This document shows, piece after piece, positions 42,626 through 49,989 of a stretch of DNA of 64,000 bases. Made by a program: the position numbers and the translations under genes. Positions within the stretch are counted from its first letter, which is position 1. Each line of letters begins with the position of its first letter. Origin of the DNA: Prevotellamassilia timonensis (GTDB lineage Bacteria > Bacteroidota > Bacteroidia > Bacteroidales > Bacteroidaceae); the NCBI RefSeq assembly GCF_900106785.1, contig NZ_LT629844.1, positions 567,109-631,108 of the forward strand, given 5' to 3'. The notes beneath the pieces were generated by a model that worked only from the letters and a program-made list of their open reading frames with translations, was not told where the DNA came from and searched no databases.

Positions 42626-43615
42626 GGTATATTGAGTTTTATGGTATTATTGATATGTTTGGCTTCAAAATTGGCTATTTTTTTTGAATTTACAAAACAT
42701 ATAACACGAAAATTGCACATGTAGTTGTCAAATACAGTATTAAATTTGTCTCCTCGCACACGCGTACGCGTGCGCATCGGTATTTTGAACTCATTTTGTC
42801 TGCACTCTGCACTTTTGCTTTTAAGTGCATGGAAATCATATAGTTAGGAAGTGTAGACAGAGACTGATTCTGTCTGCACGCTTGTCTGCATTTGTCTGCA
42901 CGGTTAGCAAGGTCGTGTAAATGTGCTTGTGTGGTATGTTGTACGGGTAATGGGGGAGCGGAATTTCTGTTGCTCTAATAGCAAATCCGCTCCCTCGTAA
43001 CTGTGATGTCCGGGTGGCATAACCGTTTTGACGGGTAGCACGCGCATGACAAAATGTAGCGTGTAGAAGGCGTAATATTTTTCCGACGCGGGACGCGTCG
43101 CCCCCATTAGAGCTTGCGTTTCTTCAAGCACCAAACGCTATTACCAAGCGCTACCACCCAACGCTATCACAAAACGCTAACTCTAATGGGGGCGACGCGT
43201 CTCGCGTCGGGAAAATAAAAAGAAAAGACACACCACTAAATAACAGCTGTACTATCCCCGATGAACGCGGGACGCGTCGCCCCCATTAGAGGTAGCGTTT
43301 GGTGCTTGAGTCCGTTCGCGTTTTTGCGTTTTACCGGACAATAATAAAAGGAGCGCCCAAACGCGTGCAGAAAAGTGCGTGCGTTTGGGTGCTCCTCTTT
43401 TATGTAATTGCAAAATGAACTTTGGCGCGTGCAGACGGGTGACGGGTCGTGCAGACAATGTGTAGATGTGCCTGCACGCTGTAACGCGTTGATAATCAAT
43501 GCGTAATAATTGAAAAGTGTAGAGTGTAGACAAAATGGCTTTTTTGTAAATATAGTGCTGTCTACACGCTTCGCTTGTCTGCACACGTGTCAGTTCATAA
43601 CCTGTGCGTTGTGTG
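42626..43615. other. 1-kb repeat-filled gap
   Basis: No gene is supported. 42770-43010 and 43400-43600 hold the remnant seen at 18481 and 27490 (ATGGGGGAGCGGAATTTCTG hairpin at 42952-42995; GTTGATAATCAATGCG at 43488-43503). 43083-43341 is a composite GC-rich palindrome. An ACGCGTACGCGTGCGC alternating tract lies at 42760-42776. Confidence 0.6.
43083..43341. repeat. GC-rich GGGGGCGACGCGTC palindrome, composite copy 3
   Basis: Three GC-rich boxes occur: inverse at 43083-43110, direct at 43180-43211 and inverse at 43266-43292. A block of ACGCTA-type units (AAGCACCAAACGCTA, CAAGCGCTACCACCCAACGC) lies between the first two. The right end is GCGTTTTACCGGACAA. It looks like one complete palindrome plus a half copy. 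Confidence 0.8.
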
Positions 43616-44809
43616 TTAGAGTTCGAGGTCGCCGTCGTGGATTTCGTGCCAGGGCAGTCCTTGCTTGTTGAGCTCGTCCATGAAAGGATCTGGGTCGAAC
43701 TCCTCAACGTTCCACACGCCAGGCTTCTTCCACAAGCCGAGCATAAACATGCGTGCGCCAATGCAGGCAGGCACACCAGTTGTGTAGCTGACGCCCTGCA
43801 TGCCCGTTTCGTTGTAGGCCGCCTGGTGCGAGCAGTTGTTGTAAACGTAGTAAGTGTGTTCCTTGCCGTCCTTGATACCACGTATGCGGCAGCCGATGCT
43901 TGTTTCGCCCTCGTAGTTCTCGCCAAGGTCCTGCGGGTTGGGCAGTACGGCCTTGAGGAATTGTAGCGGCACAATCTCCATACCTTGATACATAATGGGC
44001 TTGATAGAGTCCATGCCGATGTTTTGAATGACACGCAGGTGGGTGAGGTATTCCTGGCCAAATGTCATCCAAAAGCGGGCGCGCTTGATGGTGGGGTAGT
44101 TCTTTACAAGGCTTTCAATCTCCTCGTGGTGCAGCAAGTAGCTCTCCTTGGGGCCGATGTTGGGGTAGGTGAGCGGCTTGTGAATTTCGAGCGGCTCAGT
44201 TTCAACCCATCGTCCGTCTTCCCAGTAAAGACCTTTCTGAGTTATTTCGCGAATGTTGATTTCGGGATTGAAGTTGGTGGCGAAAGCCTTATGGTGGTTG
44301 CCGGCATTGCAGTCTACGATGTCGAGATACTGAATTTCGTCAAAGTGGTGCTTGGCAGCGTAGGCCGTGTAGATGCTTGTTACGCCCGGGTCGAAGCCAC
44401 AGCCCAATATGGCTGTCAGTCCGGCCTTTTCAAAGCGGTCTTTGTAGGCCCATTGCCATGAGTACTCAAAGTGTGCTTCGTCCTTGGGTTCATAGTTGGC
44501 AGTGTCGAGATATGAGCAGCCGCATTGCAGGCAAGCCTCCATGATGGTGAGGTCCTGGTAGGGCAGGGCAAGGTTCATGACCAGGTCGGGCTTGAACTCG
44601 TTGAAGAGTGCTACGAGTTGCTCCACGCTGTCGGCGTCAACCTGGGCGGTTTTGATGTCATCGCGACCAATGGCCTTGACAATGGCGTCGCATTTCGACT
44701 TGGTGCGACTTGCTATCATGATTTCGCTAAACACATCAGTGTTCTTTGCCACCTTGTGGGCAGCTACGGTTGCGACGCCACCGGCGCCGATAATCAATAC
44801 TTTTCCCAT
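43616..44809 (-). CDS. Carboxynorspermidine dehydrogenase (saccharopine dehydrogenase family)
   Basis: The 397-residue enzyme would make carboxynorspermidine or carboxyspermidine by NADPH-dependent reductive coupling, the step before decarboxylation to norspermidine or spermidine. It has the Rossmann motif VLIIGAGGVATVAAHKVAK (4-22), DLVMNLALPYQDL near 75, and the conserved ILGCGFDPGVTSIYTAY near 134. The length and motifs match CASDH better than lysine-pathway relatives. The matching decarboxylase is not in this window. It is 71 bp downstream of the thioesterase in the same direction. Confidence 0.9.
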   Translation of the reverse strand: MGKVLIIGAGGVATVAAHKVAKNTDVFSEIMIASRTKSKCDAIVKAIGRDDIKTAQVDADSVEQLVALFNEFKPDLVMNLALPYQDLTIMEACLQCGCSYLDTANYEPKDEAHFEYSWQWAYKDRFEKAGLTAILGCGFDPGVTSIYTAYAAKHHFDEIQYLDIVDCNAGNHHKAFATNFNPEINIREITQKGLYWEDGRWVETEPLEIHKPLTYPNIGPKESYLLHHEEIESLVKNYPTIKRARFWMTFGQEYLTHLRVIQNIGMDSIKPIMYQGMEIVPLQFLKAVLPNPQDLGENYEGETSIGCRIRGIKDGKEHTYYVYNNCSHQAAYNETGMQGVSYTTGVPACIGARMFMLGLWKKPGVWNVEEFDPDPFMDELNKQGLPWHEIHDGDLEL

Positions 44810-44880
44810 TTATACTATGTTGATATTATGTAGGTGTTGTTCGTTGTGGTTTGTGGGCCCAGAGGACCGCGGTGCAAGGT

Positions 44881-45618
44881 CTATAATTGCACACTGCCTT
44901 TTACAATGACCTTCTCGCCACACTTTATTTCAAACAGGTGACGGTCGGCATTTTTGCTGTCAATGTCGTGATACACCTCAAGTGTGTCGCCACAGTACGA
45001 TTCGAGGCAGTATGCCATTTCGATGCGGTGGACGGGGTGCTCACGCAGCAGTTCGGCCGAGAAGTAGTCGAGCAGCAGTTCGATGTAGCGTATGGAGTTG
45101 ACGTGCCCGTTGATGTCGAGGTCGGAGTAGGCCGCTTTGTGTGTGAGCACGAGTTCGGCATTTTTCATGCGAATGCGTCCCATTGGTGTAATAGGCGACG
45201 GACGTTCGGGTATGAGCACACTGGCAAATCCGCCATTGGGCAGTTGCTCAAGGTCGGCAGGCTGCCGTGTTTCGGTGTCAATCAAGGCCCAAATGCTTGT
45301 GGCGTGGCCATAGGGCGTGCCGTCGGGCCTTGTGATGCTGAAGTGCCGGTCGGTAAACTGCCGGTAGAGGCGGTCCACCCATGTTTCGATGCCAAAGTCC
45401 TCGCCCGTTTTGGGCAAGCTCTCCATCTCGATGACCAAGCGCGACAATACCCAGGCATGATGCAGCTTAATCATTTGTGGGTAGCCAAAACCATGCTCGC
45501 CGGCATGCAGCGAGGCGCAGCGCAAAATGAGGTTGCCCAGGTTGCCCCAAGCCAGATTGCCGCAGATGTCCTCGGTAAAAGGCTCGACGTTGTAGTTATA
45601 TGTGCTTGACTTTTCCAT
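44881..45618 (-). CDS. Acyl-ACP thioesterase (FatA/FatB-like)
   Basis: The 245-residue protein is a double hotdog-fold thioesterase that frees fatty acids from acyl carrier protein. Visible blocks are WVLSRLVIEMESLPKTGEDF near 57-76, the first-hotdog strand TWVDRLYRQFTDRHFSI, and the catalytic segment SDLDINGHVNSIRYIELLLD near 168 (Asp, Asn and His). Start and length agree with bacterial members. A TACCTTTG -7 box lies at 45746-45753. Confidence 0.87.
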   Translation of the reverse strand: MEKSSTYNYNVEPFTEDICGNLAWGNLGNLILRCASLHAGEHGFGYPQMIKLHHAWVLSRLVIEMESLPKTGEDFGIETWVDRLYRQFTDRHFSITRPDGTPYGHATSIWALIDTETRQPADLEQLPNGGFASVLIPERPSPITPMGRIRMKNAELVLTHKAAYSDLDINGHVNSIRYIELLLDYFSAELLREHPVHRIEMAYCLESYCGDTLEVYHDIDSKNADRHLFEIKCGEKVIVKGSVQL

Positions 45619-45745
45619 AATGGTACTTCTTTAGTGGTGTGGCAGGCCGTCTGTTAGGCGCATCAAAGTTTTATGCTGATGTGATGTGCCAGTTTGTGCC
45701 TGCTATTTTCGGAGCACCGGCTAACAGTCGGAGCGATGCTTAATG

Positions 45746-45753
45746 CAAAGGTA
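45746..45753 (-). promoter_or_regulatory. -7 box before the thioesterase gene
   Basis: TACCTTTG on the minus strand fits TAnnTTTG, about 130 bp upstream of the start codon. No clear -33 element. Confidence 0.4.
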
Positions 45754-45836
45754 TGTAATTTGCCCGTAATTAAGAAATAAATGTGTGGTTTTTCAGTATG
45801 TGACATTTTTGCGAACATTTTTGGTGCAGATGTTCT

Positions 45837-45865
45837 TTTGCTTTTTCATAATTAGAGTAAATTTG
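45837..45865 (+). promoter_or_regulatory. Promoter of the PurF-like gene
   Basis: TTTG (45837-45840), 17 bases, TAAATTTG (45858-45865). Spacing is slightly short. Transcription from here would place the whole 181-bp palindrome in the 5' leader. Confidence 0.5.
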
Positions 45866-45892
45866 CAACCGCAAACACCATCACAAACACAA

Positions 45893-46073
45893 GGGCGGTT
45901 CTAAAAATTCTGATTTTAGAGTTCTCCTATTCTGAAATGTGATTTGTCCTCTCTCGAAAGCGTCTTTTTGTAAGCAAACTCAGTCGCATAGCCCGCTATG
46001 CTCCTTCGCTTGCTTACAAAAATACACTTCCGAGAGAGAACAAATCCCTATTTCAGAATTATTAGAACCGCCC
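45893..46073. repeat. 181-bp palindromic repeat, copy 2
   Basis: It begins GGGCGGTTCTAAAAATTCTG and ends ATTATTAGAACCGCCC. It is in the inverse orientation relative to copies 1 and 3, with apex GTCGCATAGCCCGCTATGC. It ends 21 bp before the start of the PurF-like gene and would fold into a hairpin in its leader. Confidence 0.85.
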
Positions 46074-46094
46074 ATAACAGACAGACAATACAAC

Positions 46095-47513
46095 ATGGGA
46101 GGTTTTTTTGGCACCGTGTCACGCATTGAATGTGTGGCAGACCTGTTTTATGGCACCGACTACAATTCGCATTTAGGCACCCGCCGTGGCGGTATGGCCA
46201 CTTACAACGCGTCGGACCGTACGTTTACACGCTCGATACACAACCTTGAGAGCTCGTATTTCCGCACCAAGTTTGAACCGACATTGTCGCGCTTTGCAGG
46301 TGCTACATCCGGCATAGGTGTGATTAGCGACACCGATGCACAGCCACTTGTGCTGAACTCCCACTTGGGACGTTTTGCCATTGTGACTGTGGCTAAGATA
46401 CAGAATATGGACGAGCTCGAGCAGCATTTGCTTGGTCAGAACATGCACTTCACCGAGTTGTCGTCGGGCAAGACAAATCAGACGGAGTTGGTAGCCCTGC
46501 TCATCATTCAGGGCAAGACTTTTGAGGACGGCATAGACAATGTGTTCCGCCACATCAAGGGGTCGTGCTCCATGCTCCTGCTAACCGAGGACGGCATCAT
46601 AGCAGCCCGCGACTCGTGGGGCCGCACCCCCATTGTTATTGGTAAGAAAGATGGTGCTTATGCTGCCACGAGCGAGAGCACAGCTTTCCCCAACCTGGAT
46701 TATGTGACCGACCGTTATCTCGGTCCGGGCGAGGTAGTGCGCTTGCGTGCCGACGGCATAGAGCAGCTGCGCGCTCCGCGTGAGCAAATGCAGATATGCT
46801 CATTCCTGTGGGTGTACTACGGATTTCCCACCTCAACCTATGAGGGCCGTAATGTGGAGGAAATGCGCTATGACAATGGTTGCATGATGGCTGCCGAGGA
46901 CGATACCGAGATAGACTGCGTGTGCGGTATCCCCGATTCGGGCGTGGGCATGGCTTTGGGTTATGCCGCCGGTATGCGCAAGCCTTACCAGCGTGCCATA
47001 TCAAAGTATACCCCCACATGGCCGCGCAGCTTTACGCCCGCCAACCAGTCGATGCGTTCGCTCGTGGCCAAGATGAAGCTCATACCCAACCGCGATATGC
47101 TCAAGGGCAAGCGCGTGCTCTTTTGTGACGACTCGATTGTGCGCGGCACCCAGTTGCGCGACAATGTGGGCGTGCTGTTTGACGATGGGGCGCGCGAGGT
47201 GCACATGCGCATAGCTTGTCCGCCGCTTATTTATGGCTGCCCATACATAGGCTTTACGTCGTCGAAAAGCGACATGGAACTCATTACACGCCGCATCATT
47301 GGCGACTTTGAGGGCGATCCGAACAAAGACCTTGCGCTTTATGCCACAACCGACTCGCCGCAGTATAAGCGTCTGGTGGAGGAAATACGCAAGCGCCTCG
47401 GCTTGACCTCGTTGCGTTTCAACAAACTCGAAACTTTGGTCAAGGCCATAGGGCTGCCCAAGTGCAAACTTTGCACCCATTGCTTTGATGGCACAGGTTG
47501 CTGCGGCCATTAA
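46095..47513 (+). CDS. PurF-like amidophosphoribosyltransferase paralogue lacking the N-terminal cysteine
   Basis: The 472-residue protein has the two PurF domains: an N-terminal nucleophile-hydrolase glutaminase-like fold (YGTDYNSHLGTRRGGMATY at about 20-38) and a C-terminal phosphoribosyltransferase with the PRPP site VLFCDDSIVRGTQLRDN near 340-356. In PurF the residue after the initiator Met is the catalytic Cys. Here the start reads MGGFFGT, so glutamine hydrolysis is not expected by that route. The tail CKLCTHCFDGTGCCGH is Cys-rich and may bind a metal or Fe-S cluster. The longer frame from 45939 runs through a repeat and is rejected. Confidence 0.85.
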   Translation: MGGFFGTVSRIECVADLFYGTDYNSHLGTRRGGMATYNASDRTFTRSIHNLESSYFRTKFEPTLSRFAGATSGIGVISDTDAQPLVLNSHLGRFAIVTVAKIQNMDELEQHLLGQNMHFTELSSGKTNQTELVALLIIQGKTFEDGIDNVFRHIKGSCSMLLLTEDGIIAARDSWGRTPIVIGKKDGAYAATSESTAFPNLDYVTDRYLGPGEVVRLRADGIEQLRAPREQMQICSFLWVYYGFPTSTYEGRNVEEMRYDNGCMMAAEDDTEIDCVCGIPDSGVGMALGYAAGMRKPYQRAISKYTPTWPRSFTPANQSMRSLVAKMKLIPNRDMLKGKRVLFCDDSIVRGTQLRDNVGVLFDDGAREVHMRIACPPLIYGCPYIGFTSSKSDMELITRRIIGDFEGDPNKDLALYATTDSPQYKRLVEEIRKRLGLTSLRFNKLETLVKAIGLPKCKLCTHCFDGTGCCGH

Positions 47514-47701
47514 GATGCGCTTTTGCACGCCTAAGCCAGACGCGAAGTTTTAGTAAGTTTAGTGCTATATCAATACGGACGTTGCGGCTTGTAAGTTAGG
47601 GTGCAACTGTTCCAACACGCGGTAACCCAGGGTTAAGGGGAAGTCGCGCCATGTAAAGGCGTTCTTCTGACATATTAGGATCGTCTTTTTGTTTCAGAAT
47701 A

Positions 47702-47752
47702 TTAAAATCACGTTCAAAGGTGGCCATAAGCCACCTTTGAACGTGATTTTAA
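47702..47752. terminator. Perfect 23-bp-arm hairpin
   Basis: Arms TTAAAATCACGTTCAAAGG... and the exact inverse enclose the 5-base loop CATAA. It could terminate either direction. It lies directly after the gene remnant at 47762-47866 on the minus strand, the usual position for a terminator. Confidence 0.55.
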
Positions 47753-47761
47753 CATAATTCT

Positions 47762-47866
47762 CTATATGGAAGATGTAGCAAATACATACCAGTTTCCATC
47801 TTTCCCCTGACGTTGTATGTATCCTTTGCTTGTCATCTGTTGCAACTGCTTCTTTACCTTTGCACT
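47762..47866 (-). pseudogene. C-terminal remnant of a winged-helix-type protein
   Basis: A 34-codon stretch reads AKVKKQLQQMTSKGYIQRQG, then KDGNWYVF and a stop. It resembles the last helix and wing of a winged helix-turn-helix domain, as found at the C-terminus of some regulators or Fic-type proteins. A stop codon directly upstream breaks the frame, and no longer ORF is present, so the rest was lost. Confidence 0.45.
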
Positions 47867-47974
47867 TCAAAATTAGCAATAAAAAGACCAAATTACCAAA
47901 TATCAGAGGGCTATAGTTGAATGGAAGCCTAAGCCTTTAATGGGCAGAGTTATGCGAATGTCAATTATTTTCGC

Positions 47975-47982
47975 TATATTTG
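47975..47982 (+). promoter_or_regulatory. -7 box before the AraC-type gene
   Basis: TATATTTG fits TAnnTTTG and gives a short leader to ATG 47998. Confidence 0.45.
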
Positions 47983-47997
47983 CATCGATATCACATT

Positions 47998-48417
47998 ATG
48001 GAAACAGATACTGTAAATACAAAAGCAGAGCCTGCTTATCGCAGCAGGTTGAACACCGAGAAGGCAAACGAACTGTACATACAAATATTAGAAAAGCTGA
48101 CGCGCGAGAAACTGTATCGTGACCCGCAGTACAACACCAAGCGGCTTGCGGCCGATTTGCACACAAACACACGCTACATATCGGCGGCCGTGGCTTTGTG
48201 TACAGGCAATAATTACAGTGCATTGGTCAATAGCCTGCGTTTGCGTGATGTGTGTAAAATGATGCGCTCGCCCAAGCATAAGGACATGACGGTTGAAGAG
48301 ATTGGCTTGTTGTCGGGCTTTTCGTCGCGACAGGCTTTTTATTTAGCCTTTCATCGCATATATGCCTGCACGCCGCGGGCCTATCGTTTGCAAATCAAGA
48401 AAGAACTTGGATTTTAA
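47998..48417 (+). CDS. Short AraC-type helix-turn-helix regulator
   Basis: The 139-residue protein consists almost only of an AraC/XylS DNA-binding domain. Its two helix-turn-helix units are at LAADLHTNTRYISAAVAL near 50-67 and MTVEEIGLLSGFSSRQAFYL near 100-119, followed by FHRIYACTPRAYR. The first 40 residues are a short helical extension with no sensor domain. The start ATG 47998 follows a -7 box. It ends 14 bp before cyuA, so it may regulate cyuA, which is inference. Confidence 0.83.
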   Translation: METDTVNTKAEPAYRSRLNTEKANELYIQILEKLTREKLYRDPQYNTKRLAADLHTNTRYISAAVALCTGNNYSALVNSLRLRDVCKMMRSPKHKDMTVEEIGLLSGFSSRQAFYLAFHRIYACTPRAYRLQIKKELGF

Positions 48418-48431
48418 CCTATTACGGCTCC

Positions 48432-49748
48432 ATGTTAAACGAAACAGAGAAACAACAAATTACGCAACTCGTGCATCACTGGGTGGTGCCGGCCATAGGG
48501 TGTACTGAACCAATATGTGTGGCGCTTGCAGCCAGCAAGGCCGCCGAGGTGCTTGGTGGTGTGCCCGACCGCATAGAGGCACGCCTCAGTGCCAACATAC
48601 TAAAGAATGCCATGGGGGTGGGCATACCCGGCACAGGCATGGTGGGGCTGCCCATAGCCATAGCGTTGGGCGTGCTTGTGGGCAAGTCGGAGTACGGACT
48701 TGAAGTGCTTCGCGACAGCACTCCCGCCATGGTGGAACAGGGCAAGGCATACATCGATGCCGGACGTATAAACATTGCGCTCAAAACAGATGCCCCCGAA
48801 AAACTATACGTTGAGGTGGTGGCGCACGATGCCGACGGTCATAAGGCAACGGTGGTGATAGCGCGTGAACATACACATTATATATATGTGGCCAAGGACG
48901 ATGAAGTGCTGTGCAATGAACCTTTGCAACTGAATGCCCATGCCGGAGCCTGTGGCGCGGATATACCGACGGCGAAATCGTCGTTGCAACTGACGCTGCG
49001 CAAGGTGTGGGAGTACGCCACGACCATGCCTTTGGACGAAATCAACTTTATAAATGAGGCACGCCGATTAAACGGTGAGGCTGCCCGCTTATCGCTTCAG
49101 GGTAACTACGGACACTGCTTGGGCAAGGTGCTGAGCCGTCCGCTCGGTCGCGGCATAATGGGCGACAGCATTTACTCGCACATCATATCGTCGACGGCTT
49201 GTGCTTGTGACGCCCGCATGGCTGGTGCCATGATACCTGTTATGAGTAATTCGGGGTCGGGCAACCAGGGCATCTGTGCCACCAATCCGGTGGTGGTGTT
49301 TGCAGAGGAAAACCATAATACGGCAGAGGAAATGACACGCGCCCTCATGCTGTCGCACCTTACGGCCATTTACATCAAGCAAAACCTTGGCACACTGTCG
49401 GCCTTGTGTGGCTGTGTGGTGGCTGCTACAGGGTCGAGCTGCGGCATTACCTACCTGATGGGGGGCGGCTACGAGCAAGTGACCTTTGCTGTGAAAAACA
49501 TGATAGCCAACCTGACCGGCATGATATGTGATGGTGCGAAGCCAAGTTGTGCCATGAAACTGACTACAGGGGTGAGTACCGCAGTGCTTTCGGCCATGCT
49601 GGCCATGCAGGGAAACTGTGTGACAAGTGTGGAGGGCATCATTGATGATGATGTGGACCAAAGCATACGCAACCTTGTGAGCATTGGGGCCGATGCCATG
49701 AACGAAACAGACCATTGTGTGCTCGACATCATGACGCACAAGCATTGA
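48432..49748 (+). CDS. cyuA: L-cysteine desulfidase / serine dehydratase alpha-like (UPF0597, YhaM)
   Basis: The 438-residue protein matches the CyuA/YhaM family, Fe-S-dependent enzymes that break L-cysteine to pyruvate, ammonia and sulfide. Typical blocks are VVPAIGCTEPICVALAASKA (18-37), ANILKNAMGVGIPGTGMVGL near 54, SNSGSGNQGICATNPV near 273 and MICDGAKPSCAMKL near 363, with cysteines placed to bind a [4Fe-4S] cluster. It lacks a cysteine transporter neighbour. The upstream AraC-type gene lies 14 bp away. Confidence 0.88.
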   Translation: MLNETEKQQITQLVHHWVVPAIGCTEPICVALAASKAAEVLGGVPDRIEARLSANILKNAMGVGIPGTGMVGLPIAIALGVLVGKSEYGLEVLRDSTPAMVEQGKAYIDAGRINIALKTDAPEKLYVEVVAHDADGHKATVVIAREHTHYIYVAKDDEVLCNEPLQLNAHAGACGADIPTAKSSLQLTLRKVWEYATTMPLDEINFINEARRLNGEAARLSLQGNYGHCLGKVLSRPLGRGIMGDSIYSHIISSTACACDARMAGAMIPVMSNSGSGNQGICATNPVVVFAEENHNTAEEMTRALMLSHLTAIYIKQNLGTLSALCGCVVAATGSSCGITYLMGGGYEQVTFAVKNMIANLTGMICDGAKPSCAMKLTTGVSTAVLSAMLAMQGNCVTSVEGIIDDDVDQSIRNLVSIGADAMNETDHCVLDIMTHKH

Positions 49749-49781
49749 ATGGTGCTCGTATAAACTTAGAACATATGCGTT

Positions 49782-49957
49782 GGCGGAATTAGTAAACAAG
49801 TTGACAAGTTAACGGGTTAACAGGTAAGTTTGCCAAGCTTTTTTTAAGCTTCTTGCCAGTCTTACTTTAACATAATAAGTAGTATGTAGCATACTTACTT
49901 GTTAACCTGTCAACGCGTTAACCCGTTAACCTGAAATTCCGCCAAAGGGTTAGAATA
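49782..49957. repeat. GGGTTAAC-family inverted repeat upstream of GH84 gene
   Basis: Begins TTGGCGGAATTAGTAAAC and ends ATTCCGCCAAAGGGTTAGAA. Arms GTTAACGGGTTAACAGGTAA and TTGTTAACCTGTCAACGCGT face each other around an apex close to the one at 21250-21405. Confidence 0.8.
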
Positions 49958-49989
49958 TCTACTTATCTTTTTATCTATAAACAATTTCA

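Larger units (their letters stand above)
47514..47974. other. 460-bp gap with hairpin and gene remnant
   Basis: It contains a perfect 51-bp hairpin (47702-47752), a wHTH-like pseudogene tail (47762-47866), and otherwise no supported gene. Confidence 0.55.

Noticed and set aside
43252-44061. 269-codon minus-strand ORF overlapping the carboxynorspermidine dehydrogenase gene
   Set aside because: It is a shifted frame of that gene that continues into repeat sequence, with a Thr/Cys/Arg-rich translation.
45939-46094. N-terminal extension of the PurF-like gene from an earlier ATG
   Set aside because: The 52 extra codons run through the 181-bp palindromic repeat, and the family's N-terminus begins at ATG 46095.
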